Positions 18,151 through 26,453 of a stretch of DNA of 64,000 bases are shown here, piece after piece. The notes below the pieces were generated by a model. The model was not told where the DNA came from, did no database searches, and saw only the letters and a list, made by a program, of their open reading frames with translations. The stretch comes from Spirosoma fluviale (GTDB taxonomy: Bacteria; Bacteroidota; Bacteroidia; Cytophagales; Spirosomataceae). A program made the position numbers and the translations under genes. Position 1 is the first letter of the stretch. Every line of letters starts with the position of its first letter. Where the stretch lies: the NCBI RefSeq assembly GCF_900230225.1, contig NZ_OCNH01000008.1, forward strand, positions 1 through 64,000. The letters are read 5' to 3'.

Positions 18151-19299
18151 CTAACGGTATTGATTTTGTAAATAGCTAGTGTGGTATTGTCTGAGCAGCG
18201 CATCGAGCTGGTAGCTCACTTTGTATCGGGTAGCCATGTTATATCCCCGACTGTAGGCATACTCCCAGCGAAACTCTTCGGTTGTTCGTAAGCGCAAGCG
18301 CCGGGTCTGAAAAATTCGGCCGGGTGCAATCGGGATGGCGAAGTTGAACCCACCGCTGCCGCCGTTGCCTGTTTTCGATACATAAAAGCCGACTTCTACA
18401 CTACCCAATTGCCGGATAAAGTCAAAGCGTACCCCACGATCCTGGTATAAATACTGCCCACCCGATAGCTTGAGGGTAACATCGCGGCCGGGAATGCGGT
18501 AGGCAACATCGGCCAGCAACAGCACGTTTTTCATCGTTTCGTAGTAGAAACCGTTGGGCGGAAAGAAGTAAAATCCCGTCAGGCCCGACTCCATACCATA
18601 CGACCATCGTTTTGTCAGGTCAGCATGGCGGTATTGTACGTTAACCCCATACTGGTCGTTATAAAACAGCCCCGCCGACAGGCTCATAAAATTGGTGCCA
18701 TTCAGCGCCAGGAACTGATTCAGAAACGTTGGTGCGGGTCGTACATTCAGAGCCTGATTGTCCAGCCGATTGATGATCGGGAATAACACGCCCCAGTTTA
18801 GAATTAATCCGCGACTGATGTAGAGCTGACTCTGCAAAAGCAGGTTCGTTTTACTTTCTACGATCTGTTCACGAAAGCCAAACTGCGCTATGAACTCGGG
18901 CTGTAGCCTGAAGTCAAACTTGTAGGCTCGTCCGTCAAAGGGATGCTCCCGGTTAAACCGTTGCCGGTCATTGCCCGATAGCGTGGTTGTACGAAGGCCC
19001 GAACCGAGCTGATAGCCAGCGATCGGCACGCCCTGAAACAGCGGAACGAAGGTGGTAATGCCCTGGGGCACGACCTCTTCAGCTAGCTCCAGCAATCCAA
19101 TGAGCGGATTCCGGTATAGCCGCTGCTCGTAATAAATTTGATGTCGGGCGGTGTCGACCGTTAGGTTTTCGAAATTCAGAAGTTTGTTGACTGACTGAGA
19201 ACGCGATTCACCCGTTGACCAGACCAGCAGTCCTACCAGCAGAAACAAACCCTGAACCAGCGGCTCGTTCAATACACTAGTCCGTATACGCTTCCTCAC
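18151..19299 (-). CDS. YjbH-like outer-membrane protein, C-terminal-half counterpart
   Basis: A 382-residue protein that starts with GTG at 19299, overlapping the upstream stop as GTGA. A signal sequence is visible (VQGLFLLVGLLVWSTGESRSQS). The mature part begins with a short globular piece (NLTVDTARHQIYYEQRLYRNPLIGLLELA) and continues with alternating amphipathic strands rich in Tyr, Arg and Gly (LTKRWSYGMESGLTGFYFFPPNG; FRWEYAYSRGYNMATRYKVSY), i.e. a beta-barrel. The order and content match the second half of YjbH, an EPS-associated outer-membrane protein of about 700 residues in E. coli. It lies directly upstream of wza. The assignment is by resemblance; a homology search would settle it. 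Confidence 0.68.
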   Translation of the reverse strand: MRKRIRTSVLNEPLVQGLFLLVGLLVWSTGESRSQSVNKLLNFENLTVDTARHQIYYEQRLYRNPLIGLLELAEEVVPQGITTFVPLFQGVPIAGYQLGSGLRTTTLSGNDRQRFNREHPFDGRAYKFDFRLQPEFIAQFGFREQIVESKTNLLLQSQLYISRGLILNWGVLFPIINRLDNQALNVRPAPTFLNQFLALNGTNFMSLSAGLFYNDQYGVNVQYRHADLTKRWSYGMESGLTGFYFFPPNGFYYETMKNVLLLADVAYRIPGRDVTLKLSGGQYLYQDRGVRFDFIRQLGSVEVGFYVSKTGNGGSGGFNFAIPIAPGRIFQTRRLRLRTTEEFRWEYAYSRGYNMATRYKVSYQLDALLRQYHTSYLQNQYR

Positions 19300-20132
19300 T
19301 TTGCTGGCGAATGTTTAGCTGAAAGCCGTTTTGGCAACTGTAGCAGGTTCAGGCTATAGGATGTCCCGAAGGTTAGCTGATCGCCATTCACTAAACCGGC
19401 CTGCAGGGTCCAGTGCCTGACCAGACGCGCGTAGAGACCAATATTCACATGCTGTGAATCCCACTCGAACATGAGCCCCGCTTTATTTGCGACACTCAGA
19501 TTTACACCACCAAAAGGCCCTGCGAGGTAGTAGTAGGGTTTGTCCCGTTTATCTTTCAGGGTATAACCGGTGAAAATATCTGAGTTCTCCTCATTTTTTA
19601 CGCCTGACCGGTACAGCGAGTAAGGACTACCCATACCGACCGTGAACCCGGCGTCGATAATTTTGCTGAGCTTCACATGCTTTGTTGCAACAAGCGCGTT
19701 GGTGATGAGCGAATTGTCGATACCAAATGGGGCCGAAAGAATGAGTGCAACGGATGGCCATCTGGTTTTTTCAGTCATGAAAACATATTTCAGATCGATC
19801 TGACGATCACCAATGCCTTCTGCTGCGAAGCCAACCGAGCTACGCGGGGCCATTCCATTTGGTCGAAGTAGATTTACATTTATTTCAAGTCGAGACAACA
19901 CTACCAGACTTATAAAGTAAATACTCTCAGAGTTCGTCCTGTTGTACTTAATAGCATATCTTGATGGACTATAAGCGTATCCGACGGTAAACGTACCCTC
20001 CTCCTGAACATCGGCAGAAGGAATGTACATTAACCCTGACTTGCCGGATATATTTATCTGCCCCCAAAGCGGAGTCGACAGTCCGGTGACCAGCCCAATG
20101 ACCACTAAAAAAATTTCTCGAATGGCCCTCAT
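19296..20132 (-). CDS. YjbH-like outer-membrane protein, N-terminal-half counterpart
   Basis: A 278-residue exported protein from the ATG at 20132 (MRAIREIFLVVIGLVTGLSTPLWGQ, a normal signal peptide); a TTG two codons earlier is less likely. The start of the mature chain, INISGKSGLMYIPSADVQEEGTFTVGYAYSP, is the hallmark of the YjbH N-terminal barrel (G-x2-G-L-x2-x-P-S-A...G). Strands such as LEINVNLLRP, QIDLKYVFM and PYYYLAGPFGGVNLSVANKAGLMFEWD follow. In Proteobacteria one chain holds both barrels; here the second half is a separate gene whose GTG overlaps this stop codon. It is the first gene of the run that leads into wza and wzc, after a 189-nt gap from the next upstream gene. Confidence 0.72.
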   Translation of the reverse strand: MRAIREIFLVVIGLVTGLSTPLWGQINISGKSGLMYIPSADVQEEGTFTVGYAYSPSRYAIKYNRTNSESIYFISLVVLSRLEINVNLLRPNGMAPRSSVGFAAEGIGDRQIDLKYVFMTEKTRWPSVALILSAPFGIDNSLITNALVATKHVKLSKIIDAGFTVGMGSPYSLYRSGVKNEENSDIFTGYTLKDKRDKPYYYLAGPFGGVNLSVANKAGLMFEWDSQHVNIGLYARLVRHWTLQAGLVNGDQLTFGTSYSLNLLQLPKRLSAKHSPAK

Positions 20133-20321
20133 TTGCAATAACGTCTCGAACGGTCTATACTATACGTTTCGTAAATAGACAATAAAAAAACCTGTCTTAT
20201 TCAATGATTTTGCTCAGTAAGAATTAAGATTGTATCCATGAGCCTTTAGTCCGTACTAACTATACTTGTATCTATAGACGAAGATGGCGGGCCGACCGGC
20301 CCATGGATACACCGTGTTTGC

Positions 20322-21029
20322 TTACTTGAACTTAACCTTCAGCGAAAGTCCGGCTTCCAGGCCGTTCAGGCTCACTTTCTCTTTGATACCGGCATCGGTC
20401 GTTGATGTTTTGATCACCTGATTGTAGCTGCCCAGATGATAGCGCACATCCAGAGCGAGGTATAACTTCTTAACGAGTTTTCTCTCGGCACCAACGAGCG
20501 CCTGTACGCCATAGTTATTACCCGTCTGGCTTTCACTCAATGAACTACTCCCGGGAGTCACACGCGAAAAGTCATTGTTGATAAAGTAACGGCTGACACT
20601 GAGGCCCAGATAAGGGGTCAGAAACGGAGTCTTAGTATCTGTACCGGCATCGGCCTTGGCAAAGGTGTATTTGACATCCAGAGAAACCGGAATGATGGAC
20701 AAAATCAGCTTTTCGTTGCGCGTCACATCACCAATTTTCACCGGACCCGACACTTCATCTTTCCAGACCCCAACCCGGCCACCAATTGAAAGCCCTTTGG
20801 TCAGGCCAATTTCTACGGCTGCTGTAGGCATGATCGCGCTGGAAAACTTAGCGCCTTCGCCTAAGTTGTAATCAAGCAACATTGATTTGTTGTTCCAGTA
20901 ATCGAGCGATGGCTTCCAGTAACTGGCACCTGCGCTGATACTCTTCAGGTTAACCTGCGCCTGCGTTTTCGTGGCCAGTAAGCCAAACAGCAAGGCAGTC
21001 ATTGATAAAATGATATAATTTGGTTTCAT
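20322..21029 (-). CDS. outer-membrane beta-barrel protein
   Basis: A 235-residue protein with a clear signal peptide (YIILSMTALLFGLLATKTQAQ). The mature part reads as eight or more amphipathic strands: ISAGASYWKPSLDYW, AAVEIGLTKGLSIGGRVGVW, IIPVSLDVKYTFA, FLTPYLGLSVSRYF, YGVQALVGAERKLVKKLYLALDVRYHLGSY and a C-terminal GLEAGLSLKVKFK ending in Phe-Lys. This is the general outer-membrane beta-barrel (porin-like) family of Bacteroidota. It lies between a lipoprotein gene and the yjbH-like pair in the same direction. A role in the polysaccharide envelope is only suggested by position. A GC-rich short inverted repeat stands just after its stop codon. Confidence 0.75.
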   Translation of the reverse strand: MKPNYIILSMTALLFGLLATKTQAQVNLKSISAGASYWKPSLDYWNNKSMLLDYNLGEGAKFSSAIMPTAAVEIGLTKGLSIGGRVGVWKDEVSGPVKIGDVTRNEKLILSIIPVSLDVKYTFAKADAGTDTKTPFLTPYLGLSVSRYFINNDFSRVTPGSSSLSESQTGNNYGVQALVGAERKLVKKLYLALDVRYHLGSYNQVIKTSTTDAGIKEKVSLNGLEAGLSLKVKFK

Positions 21030-21087
21030 ATGTCAGTTTTATGGGATGTGTATCAAACGATGTCCTTACTAAGTAACCAGGTGCTAA

Positions 21088-22146
21088 TTAACCCCCGTTA
21101 CCCTGATTGTGGCAGGCGGTAACAGCTGCCGAAAGTACACCATCCAGTTCTTTTTTGGCTGCCTTGAAGTTGTCATTAACTTTTTCAAGATCTTTCTCCA
21201 GAGCAACTTTAGCTGCGGCAAGCCGGGCATCTGCGGATAAATCGCAGGACTCTGTTTGAGCTTTTTCTGCCGCTTTGAGGTCATCCTGGAAATTTTTGAA
21301 TTGAGTCAGGTACAACAAGCGAAGAAAAGTATAGGTTTCCTCGCCCAGAATTGCCCTTCCGTCCTTTAGTGCCTTTTCTACGCCACTTAATGATCCTCTG
21401 GCGGTGTTATTCAAGGCCGCGAATTTAGCAGATGCACCGGTTCTACAATCCTTTACTGACGAATTTTGGGTTGTCTGAGCTAATATATATAGGTCGTTTA
21501 CTGCCTTTAGCTGAATGTCTCTTGCAGACGTCAGATTAGGCAAAGCCAGGTCATAGGCCTTTTGTGCTGCGTCTTTGCAAGCGTCATCATCCAGGGTAGC
21601 CTTTGCAACGGATACCGTTTCTGCAATGTTCGTTCCCGTTACTGCACCAACACGTCCACCAACTTCTTTTCCATCGATCGTTGGTAGTTTTAGAATAGGC
21701 ATGTATGCCAATAAGGATGGACTATTGCTTAAAAGTGTTAACTCTGCAGCTAAGTTTGCCGGTATAAAACCAGTCGTTACCATAGCATCAATAACTTCTG
21801 GGGTGAACTTATCCGAGAGTGCCGCAGCTGCAGTTGTAGAAATAGCCTTGTTAACATCAACAGCTGCCTGTTTAATTACTGGAAGGACTACCCCGGTAAC
21901 AGGAACTTGAAGGACATCCGGCGTAAGAATCCCATATGCAGAGGTGTTCGTCACACTGGCATCCACTACCGTAACAACCGCAGGAGTTGTAGGGGAGATG
22001 GTGGGCAATTTTACATCATTGAATTTCGTAAACGTATACGTAAAGGGCGTCAGTGACTCGACGTCTTTCGTTTTACAGTTATACATGACGGAGGCCAACA
22101 AGAGCCCGGCCATAAACAGTTTACTATAACGATACGTTTTTTTCAT
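21088..22146 (-). CDS. unrecognised lipoprotein with helical C-terminal region
   Basis: A 352-residue exported protein. Signal MKKTYRYSKLFMAGLLLASVMYNC ends in a probable lipobox Cys24. The mature N-terminal 60 residues are Thr/Pro/Val-rich and linker-like; the rest is Ala- and Lys-rich and probably helical (VALEKDLEKVNDNFKAAKKELDGVLSAAVTAC). Four or five cysteines (DDDACKDAAQ, SVKDCRTGAS, TESCDLSADA, VTACHNQ) could form disulfides. I do not recognise the family. It is the first gene after the response regulator gene and precedes a beta-barrel gene, all in one direction, so it might be a surface or periplasmic partner of the export machine. An 8-bp inverted repeat stands 41-65 nt upstream. 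Confidence 0.65.
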   Translation of the reverse strand: MKKTYRYSKLFMAGLLLASVMYNCKTKDVESLTPFTYTFTKFNDVKLPTISPTTPAVVTVVDASVTNTSAYGILTPDVLQVPVTGVVLPVIKQAAVDVNKAISTTAAAALSDKFTPEVIDAMVTTGFIPANLAAELTLLSNSPSLLAYMPILKLPTIDGKEVGGRVGAVTGTNIAETVSVAKATLDDDACKDAAQKAYDLALPNLTSARDIQLKAVNDLYILAQTTQNSSVKDCRTGASAKFAALNNTARGSLSGVEKALKDGRAILGEETYTFLRLLYLTQFKNFQDDLKAAEKAQTESCDLSADARLAAAKVALEKDLEKVNDNFKAAKKELDGVLSAAVTACHNQGNGG

Positions 22147-22186
22147 ACAGGGATTGTTTAAGGTATTATGATACTAATAATTAAGA

Positions 22187-22211
22187 ATGAAGAATGTAAA
22201 GCGTTCTTCAT
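22187..22211. promoter_or_regulatory. inverted repeat upstream of the lipoprotein gene
   Basis: ATGAAGAA at 22187-22194 and TTCTTCAT at 22204-22211 form a perfect 8-bp inverted repeat with a 9-nt spacer. It lies 41 nt before the ATG of the lipoprotein gene at 22146 and downstream of the response-regulator gene. It could be an operator for the AraC-type regulator encoded next to it, or a weak hairpin in the leader. There is no T-run, so it is not a standard terminator. Function is not shown. Confidence 0.35.
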
Positions 22212-22364
22212 AAAACAAGCTAATCAGCGAGCCAGGTGCATGCTCTGCAGATTGTCTTTCTGTAGTATGAATCTTTTGTTTTAAATAAATTGGTAGACCC
22301 ATTCAGGAGAATACGTCTTCGAAAACCAGGAAGTGCCAGCCGATCCTGGGATGCCAGTCTGGCA

Positions 22365-23177
22365 TTAACTTATATCTGTGTATTCTTCCTCGTTGTAGGC
22401 TAACTTTTCTTTGCTGGTAAACGCCACTAACCTGCTGTCGTTCGCATCATTTTTATACTGAACGGGAGAGAGGAAATAATTAGCTTTAAAACTTCTGGAA
22501 AAATAAGACAAGCTTCTGAAGCCACATGCAATAGAAATCTCTTCTATGGATAGCGAACTCTTCTTTAAAAGATCACTCGCCTTTCTAAACCTATATTCTT
22601 TAACCGCGTCGCTAAAGGTCGTATCCAGATAAATAGTCAACCTTCTTTTGAGCGTAGATACACTCATGGATAAGGCCTCTGCAGCCTTATTAAGACTAAA
22701 GTCTGGTGAACCGAAATTAAGCGCCAACAGATCATAAAAGTCTTTAACAAATTGAAAATCAGTATTTTGATTTTCGTGTGACCCGTAGAGTGTATGATCG
22801 ATAATGGTGTTCCTATACGTGAATAAATTATTTATCTGGTACTGGATTTCATTAATATCCACTGGCTTTGCCAGATAACCTATTACCCCTAACTCAAAGC
22901 CTTTTAAGCGAACCTCATGGTCGTTAGTTGAAGTCAGCAACATAACAGGAGCCTGTTTATGGAGAAGTTTTTTCTTGATTTTTTTCAAGAAGTCAAATCC
23001 CCCTATTTCAGGAATATCTATATCACAAATCATCAGGTCTAAATTAGCATAACGCAATAGGTTAAGTGCTTCCTTTCCGCTATTCACCGATACTAATTTA
23101 TGCCCCTGGAATTCTAATAACGTTTTAAGTTCAATCTGAAGAGTAAGATCATTGTGAATAAGTAAGATAGTTGCCAT
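22365..23177 (-). CDS. response regulator with AraC-type DNA-binding domain
   Basis: A 270-residue two-domain regulator. Residues 1-115 form a receiver domain: LDLMICDIDIPEIGGFDFL has the phospho-acceptor Asp52, VMLLTSTND the switch Thr, and GYLAKPVD the conserved Lys. The N-terminal acidic pocket is changed, with HND where DDE or DD is usual, so metal binding and phosphorylation may differ. Residues about 165-260 are an AraC/XylS double helix-turn-helix (LNKAAEALSMSVSTLKRRL; SIEEISIACGFRSLSYFSRSFKANYFLSPVQYKND). No histidine kinase gene is near. Its place at the head of the polysaccharide locus makes it a candidate regulator of that locus. Confidence 0.86.
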   Translation of the reverse strand: MATILLIHNDLTLQIELKTLLEFQGHKLVSVNSGKEALNLLRYANLDLMICDIDIPEIGGFDFLKKIKKKLLHKQAPVMLLTSTNDHEVRLKGFELGVIGYLAKPVDINEIQYQINNLFTYRNTIIDHTLYGSHENQNTDFQFVKDFYDLLALNFGSPDFSLNKAAEALSMSVSTLKRRLTIYLDTTFSDAVKEYRFRKASDLLKKSSLSIEEISIACGFRSLSYFSRSFKANYFLSPVQYKNDANDSRLVAFTSKEKLAYNEEEYTDIS

Positions 23178-24313
23178 TCCAGCGTGGATTTCTCAAAAAG
23201 AACTTATACTACATAGATTTCAAGCGATAGTACCAAAAAGTGTCAGGTAATAAGACGTTAGTCTGATACTCAAATAAACCGTTGATGTGTTGAGTAGTAA
23301 TTTTACACTGATAGGCTAACAAAACGATAGCAAGACCTCCGTTGAAAGGTTCATATACCCCCTCAACCACTTAAGCTATCTTCTGACTCCCATTAAGTTA
23401 CCAATCGGCCTTATTTTCAACTTATGGAAAAGTTTAAAGAGAGTTTCCTTAGGTTGTTGGACAAGTTTTAACCTATTAAGGTTCATATCTTGTTGGGTTT
23501 TACTGTAAGTTACTGATCAGGCAATCTATTTTCTGTCGAATTTATATAGCTCCGCTATTCAAGTCCCACCAGCGTGTCCTGCTACCCTTCTGAATTTTCA
23601 TGACGATAAGTCTAAGCTTATGATCATACTGATGAATTATTTTACGTCAGCTCCTTACTCGAACTGTTAAGCCAGCAGACATCTCCCTCATCTAACCTAT
23701 CTACTAAACGACAGCTATTTCCTATCCGCAAAGCCTTAACTTAAGACCTTCTTTGTCAAATAAAATGTAACTATTCCAATAAGTAATTAGATGAACATTT
23801 TGCCTAAGCCATTATCTTAATATTTACGATTCATAAATATTGAATACAATTTTACAACAAATTGCTTCTTTAGTTTCTAGAATGGACTATAAGTTAAAAA
23901 ATATGGGCTAATAACAGCCATGAGTATAAATCACTAATCAGCCCGAAAAACCGCTGTTTCTAGGAATTATATAAATCCCCCTACCCTTTGTATGATTTGG
24001 ACCTTCAATGCCACCTGTAAGCACCGTAGGATAAGTATTGACCTTCGACAGACCATTTGATAATATTATTTAATCTATAAGCTAACAATATTGATCCACG
24101 AACTAACCAAGAAAACATCTTTTGAGTCGATGGTTAACTTACCTCAAGCATAGTCATTTCCACCACTCAATAAGTGGATATACTCAGGCGCGGGTTTTGG
24201 CTTTTCGCCTGCTTCTGGCTTATTATAGGAAGTCGGGCTACTTTCCCGGTTTTGATAACGCCCCGCCGTCGGACTCTGATGTGCCCGGAAATGTGTTTGC
24301 AGAAAAGTACAAG
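23178..24313. other. noncoding A+T-rich stretch of about 1.1 kb
   Basis: I see no convincing gene here. Frames on both strands are short and carry no recognisable motif; the longest, near 24122-24335, look like chance. There is no rRNA, tRNA or long inverted repeat. It separates the start of the response-regulator gene from the terminator of the tRNA operon, so it must hold the promoter of the regulator gene, though no full TTTG/TAnnTTTG promoter stands out. A small RNA or a fully decayed gene is possible. Confidence 0.5.
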
Positions 24314-24350
24314 ACAATAAAAAAGCACTTACCATTGCTGATAAGTGCTT
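24314..24350 (-). terminator. Rho-independent terminator of the tRNA operon
   Basis: AAGCACTTA (24323-24331) and TAAGTGCTT (24342-24350) form a 9-bp stem with a 10-nt loop. Read on the minus strand the stem is followed by a T-run (complement of AATAAAAAA at 24317-24324). It begins 22 nt after the 3' end of tRNA-Pro, so it ends the Ser-Pro tRNA transcript. Confidence 0.8.
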
Positions 24351-24371
24351 GATTAATTGGAACTTTAGATG

Positions 24372-24445
24372 TCGGGGTGGCAGGATTCGAACCTACGACC
24401 TCCTGCTCCCAAAGCAGGCGCGATACCGGGCTACGCTACACCCCG
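24372..24445 (-). tRNA. tRNA-Pro(TGG)
   Basis: A 74-nt cloverleaf on the minus strand. The acceptor stem is CGGGGTG/CACCCCG with discriminator A; the anticodon stem-loop is CCTGC-TTTGGGA-GCAGG, which gives anticodon TGG; the T arm has GTTCGAATC. No CCA is encoded after the discriminator base, as is normal in Bacteroidota. It lies 21 nt downstream of tRNA-Ser in the same transcript. It reads CCA and, with wobble, other proline codons. Confidence 0.95.
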
Positions 24446-24466
24446 AAAGATACTTACTTCACTCAG

Positions 24467-24553
24467 CGGAGAGAGAGGGATTCGAACCCTCGGTACCGTT
24501 ACCAGTACGACAGTTTAGCAAACTGTTCCTTTCGGCCACTCAGGCATCTCTCC
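24467..24553 (-). tRNA. tRNA-Ser(GCT)
   Basis: An 87-nt tRNA on the minus strand with a long variable arm, as serine tRNAs have. The acceptor stem is GGAGAGA/TCTCTCC with discriminator G. The anticodon arm ACAGT-TTGCTAA-ACTGT gives anticodon GCT, which reads AGC and AGT. The variable arm is CGTACTGGTAACGGTACC and the T loop has GTTCGAATC. CCA is not encoded. It is the first gene of a two-tRNA operon with tRNA-Pro. Confidence 0.95.
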
Positions 24554-24588
24554 GAAGCCAACCAATATCTTCCTGATTGATTGGGACA

Positions 24589-24620
24589 CAAAGGTAGGGC
24601 AATTATCGCGTTTCAGCAAG
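24589..24620 (-). promoter_or_regulatory. Bacteroidota-type promoter of the tRNA-Ser/Pro operon
   Basis: On the minus strand TACCTTTG (24596-24589) matches the -7 consensus TAnnTTTG exactly, and CTTG (24620-24617) stands 20 nt upstream as a three-of-four match to the -33 TTTG. The start of transcription would fall near 24583, about 30 nt before the 5' end of mature tRNA-Ser. Element and position both fit the known sigma-ABfr promoter of the phylum. Confidence 0.7.
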
Positions 24621-24720
24621 GGTATTCGCAAAAAATCTTTTTTAAATTATTAATTTCGCCCTTCCTGATTTCATCATAAATGAGCGATTTAGCTCATCGT
24701 CAGGCTGATACTCGCACTAA

Positions 24721-25683
24721 ATGAATTGGCTTTATCCCCTTACCAGCACTGAATTTTTTTTTATCGGCATCTTTATAGCCCTGTATTCGCTCTATGTTTG
24801 GCGAACTTTTCGCCTGGCTCGCCAGCTCAATACAGCGGCATGGGGGGTGGTGCCGAAGTTTTTTCTTCGAGGCAGCTACCTTACACTCCTGATTATCGCG
24901 CTTCTCGGCCCTTCCTTTGGCGAAGCTGAGGGAGATTTAGTCACCACCAGTCACGATACCTTCCTACTGGTGGATGTTTCAAGATCAATGGATGCCGGAG
25001 ATATTGTTCCCACCCGGCTGGAAAGAACCAAGTATGACATCCAGCAATTGTGCGATACGTTGCCCGCCGACCGATTCGGACTTATTTTAGCCGCACCAGA
25101 ATCAATCCTGCTATCGCCCCTAACGGCCGACCATGATGCACTGAAGCAGTTCATCCGCGAAGTCCACACAAGTATATCGCCCACCGGGGAGACCGATTTA
25201 TGCAACGCTATTGCGATGGCCCGCCAAAAACTGGTCGACGACTCATCGACCCATCAAAGTGTCCGGGCTATTGTTCTTTTTAGCGATGGGGAAAATTTTA
25301 GCTCCTGCGAACAAACCGAACTCGCTCGTCTTCGGTCGTTTGGTTTGCCCCTTATTACGGTTGGTGTAGGTACTGAAGCAGGCGCATCCATACGAAAAGG
25401 AAATGACTTTGTGCGGGATGACAATGACCAGATTGTTAGCACCCGGCTGAACCGCCCCTTTTTGCAGGAGTTAGCCCGCGACAGCCGCGGACAGTATATT
25501 GAAGCGGATGCTAATGGACGTTATGTTAACGAATTGGCAACAATTCTTCGTTTGTTGAAAGGACGGGCAATTGATCAGCATAGGGTGGCTGTATCAACAA
25601 ATAAGTATTATTATTTTTTATTGGCGGCTCTTGGTTTATTGGCACTCGACTTGATTGTAACAATTCGAACCTTCCGCCTTTGA
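24721..25683 (+). CDS. VWA-domain membrane protein, BatB/BatA-like
   Basis: A 320-residue protein with two membrane spans near the N-terminus (FFFIGIFIALYSLYVW; YLTLLIIALLGPSF) and one at the C-terminus (YYYFLLAALGLLALDLIVTI). Between them lies a von Willebrand A domain: DTFLLVDVSRSMDAGDI holds the MIDAS DxSxS, TGETDLCNAI the threonine position, and AIVLFSDGENF the distal Asp. This layout is that of BatA/BatB of the Bacteroides aerotolerance operon. The next gene codes for a BatC-like TPR protein. The rest of a classical moxR-batABCDE cluster is not here, so the pair may be a separate copy. It probably exposes the VWA domain to the periplasm or cytoplasm next to the membrane. Confidence 0.8.
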   Translation: MNWLYPLTSTEFFFIGIFIALYSLYVWRTFRLARQLNTAAWGVVPKFFLRGSYLTLLIIALLGPSFGEAEGDLVTTSHDTFLLVDVSRSMDAGDIVPTRLERTKYDIQQLCDTLPADRFGLILAAPESILLSPLTADHDALKQFIREVHTSISPTGETDLCNAIAMARQKLVDDSSTHQSVRAIVLFSDGENFSSCEQTELARLRSFGLPLITVGVGTEAGASIRKGNDFVRDDNDQIVSTRLNRPFLQELARDSRGQYIEADANGRYVNELATILRLLKGRAIDQHRVAVSTNKYYYFLLAALGLLALDLIVTIRTFRL

Positions 25684-25733
25684 GTTGGTCTGGTGAGTTT
25701 ATCTTATTTTTGACCCGGCATCCTTAAGGTAGC

Positions 25734-26426
25734 ATGATTTACTTGTTGATTACTCTCTGGATTTGGTGGAGCGAATTACTGCCGGTAAGTCCTATTTCAC
25801 AGAATAACCAGATGCGCCAGGACGCTCAGGCAGCTTACCAGGCGGGTCAGTATGCCAAAGCATTGCCTTTATACGTTCAGTTGAGCCGCCGGACAACTAC
25901 CATTGATCCGGCCGTTCGGCTGAATCTCGGACATACCTATTTTCAGTTGAAACAATACACCAGAGCCAAACCACAATACGAAACACTGCTTCAGTCGGAC
26001 CGGCCCGATTTACGGACGGTAGCCGCTACGCAACTTGGTGTTATGGCGTGCTTGCAGGGAGATAGTACAACTGCACTGGCTTTATTTGAACAGGCTTTGC
26101 TCGAAGATGCCAATAATGAACCTGCCCGGTATAATTTTGAAGTTATAAAGAAGTATTACTCCGGAAAATCTCAGGAGAAAAAACAAAAGCAGGATTCCAC
26201 TGAACATAAACCAGAGACCGAAAATAAACCTCGTCCGGCAGGTGGTCAACAGGTTGAACGTTCAGACCGGCAGGACGATTTACTGCGCCGTTTTCAACGC
26301 CTTAATCTGAGCGAAGAGCAAGCGCTGCTACTCCTCAATGCCATGCAGGAAGATGACCTGCCTTACGCGCTGGCACTGTCGGCGCGGCAAGCGGGCAAAT
26401 CAAAAGCCAGAGGAAATCGCTGGTAG
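25734..26426 (+). CDS. TPR protein, BatC-like
   Basis: A 230-residue protein with a short hydrophobic N-terminus (MIYLLITLWIWWSELLPVSP) that may be a signal or anchor. Residues about 30-145 hold three TPR units (AAYQAGQYAKALPLYVQLSR; LNLGHTYFQLKQYTRAKPQYETLL; QLGVMACLQGDSTTALALFEQALLEDANNEPARYNFEVI). The C-terminal part is charged and low in complexity (KSQEKKQKQDSTEHKPETENK) and ends with a short helix. BatC proteins of the aerotolerance operon have the same plan. It follows the VWA gene after 50 nt in the same direction, so the two very likely form one operon and may bind each other. Confidence 0.72.
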   Translation: MIYLLITLWIWWSELLPVSPISQNNQMRQDAQAAYQAGQYAKALPLYVQLSRRTTTIDPAVRLNLGHTYFQLKQYTRAKPQYETLLQSDRPDLRTVAATQLGVMACLQGDSTTALALFEQALLEDANNEPARYNFEVIKKYYSGKSQEKKQKQDSTEHKPETENKPRPAGGQQVERSDRQDDLLRRFQRLNLSEEQALLLLNAMQEDDLPYALALSARQAGKSKARGNRW

Positions 26427-26453
26427 GGTACACACAGAGACAACAAAACTAGT

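Noticed and set aside
20285..20305. GC-rich inverted repeat GGGCCG/CGGCCC after the beta-barrel gene as a relative of the long hairpins
   Set aside because: Only 6 bp of stem and no clear sequence match to the long repeats; chance is enough to explain it.
24122..24352. A 76-codon plus-strand frame before the tRNA genes
   Set aside because: No motif, chance-like composition, and its end runs through the tRNA terminator hairpin.
24349..24580. Two overlapping plus-strand frames with texts such as EGFEPSVPL and GRIRTYDLL
   Set aside because: They run antisense through tRNA-Pro and tRNA-Ser; these phrases are well-known false proteins made from tRNA genes.
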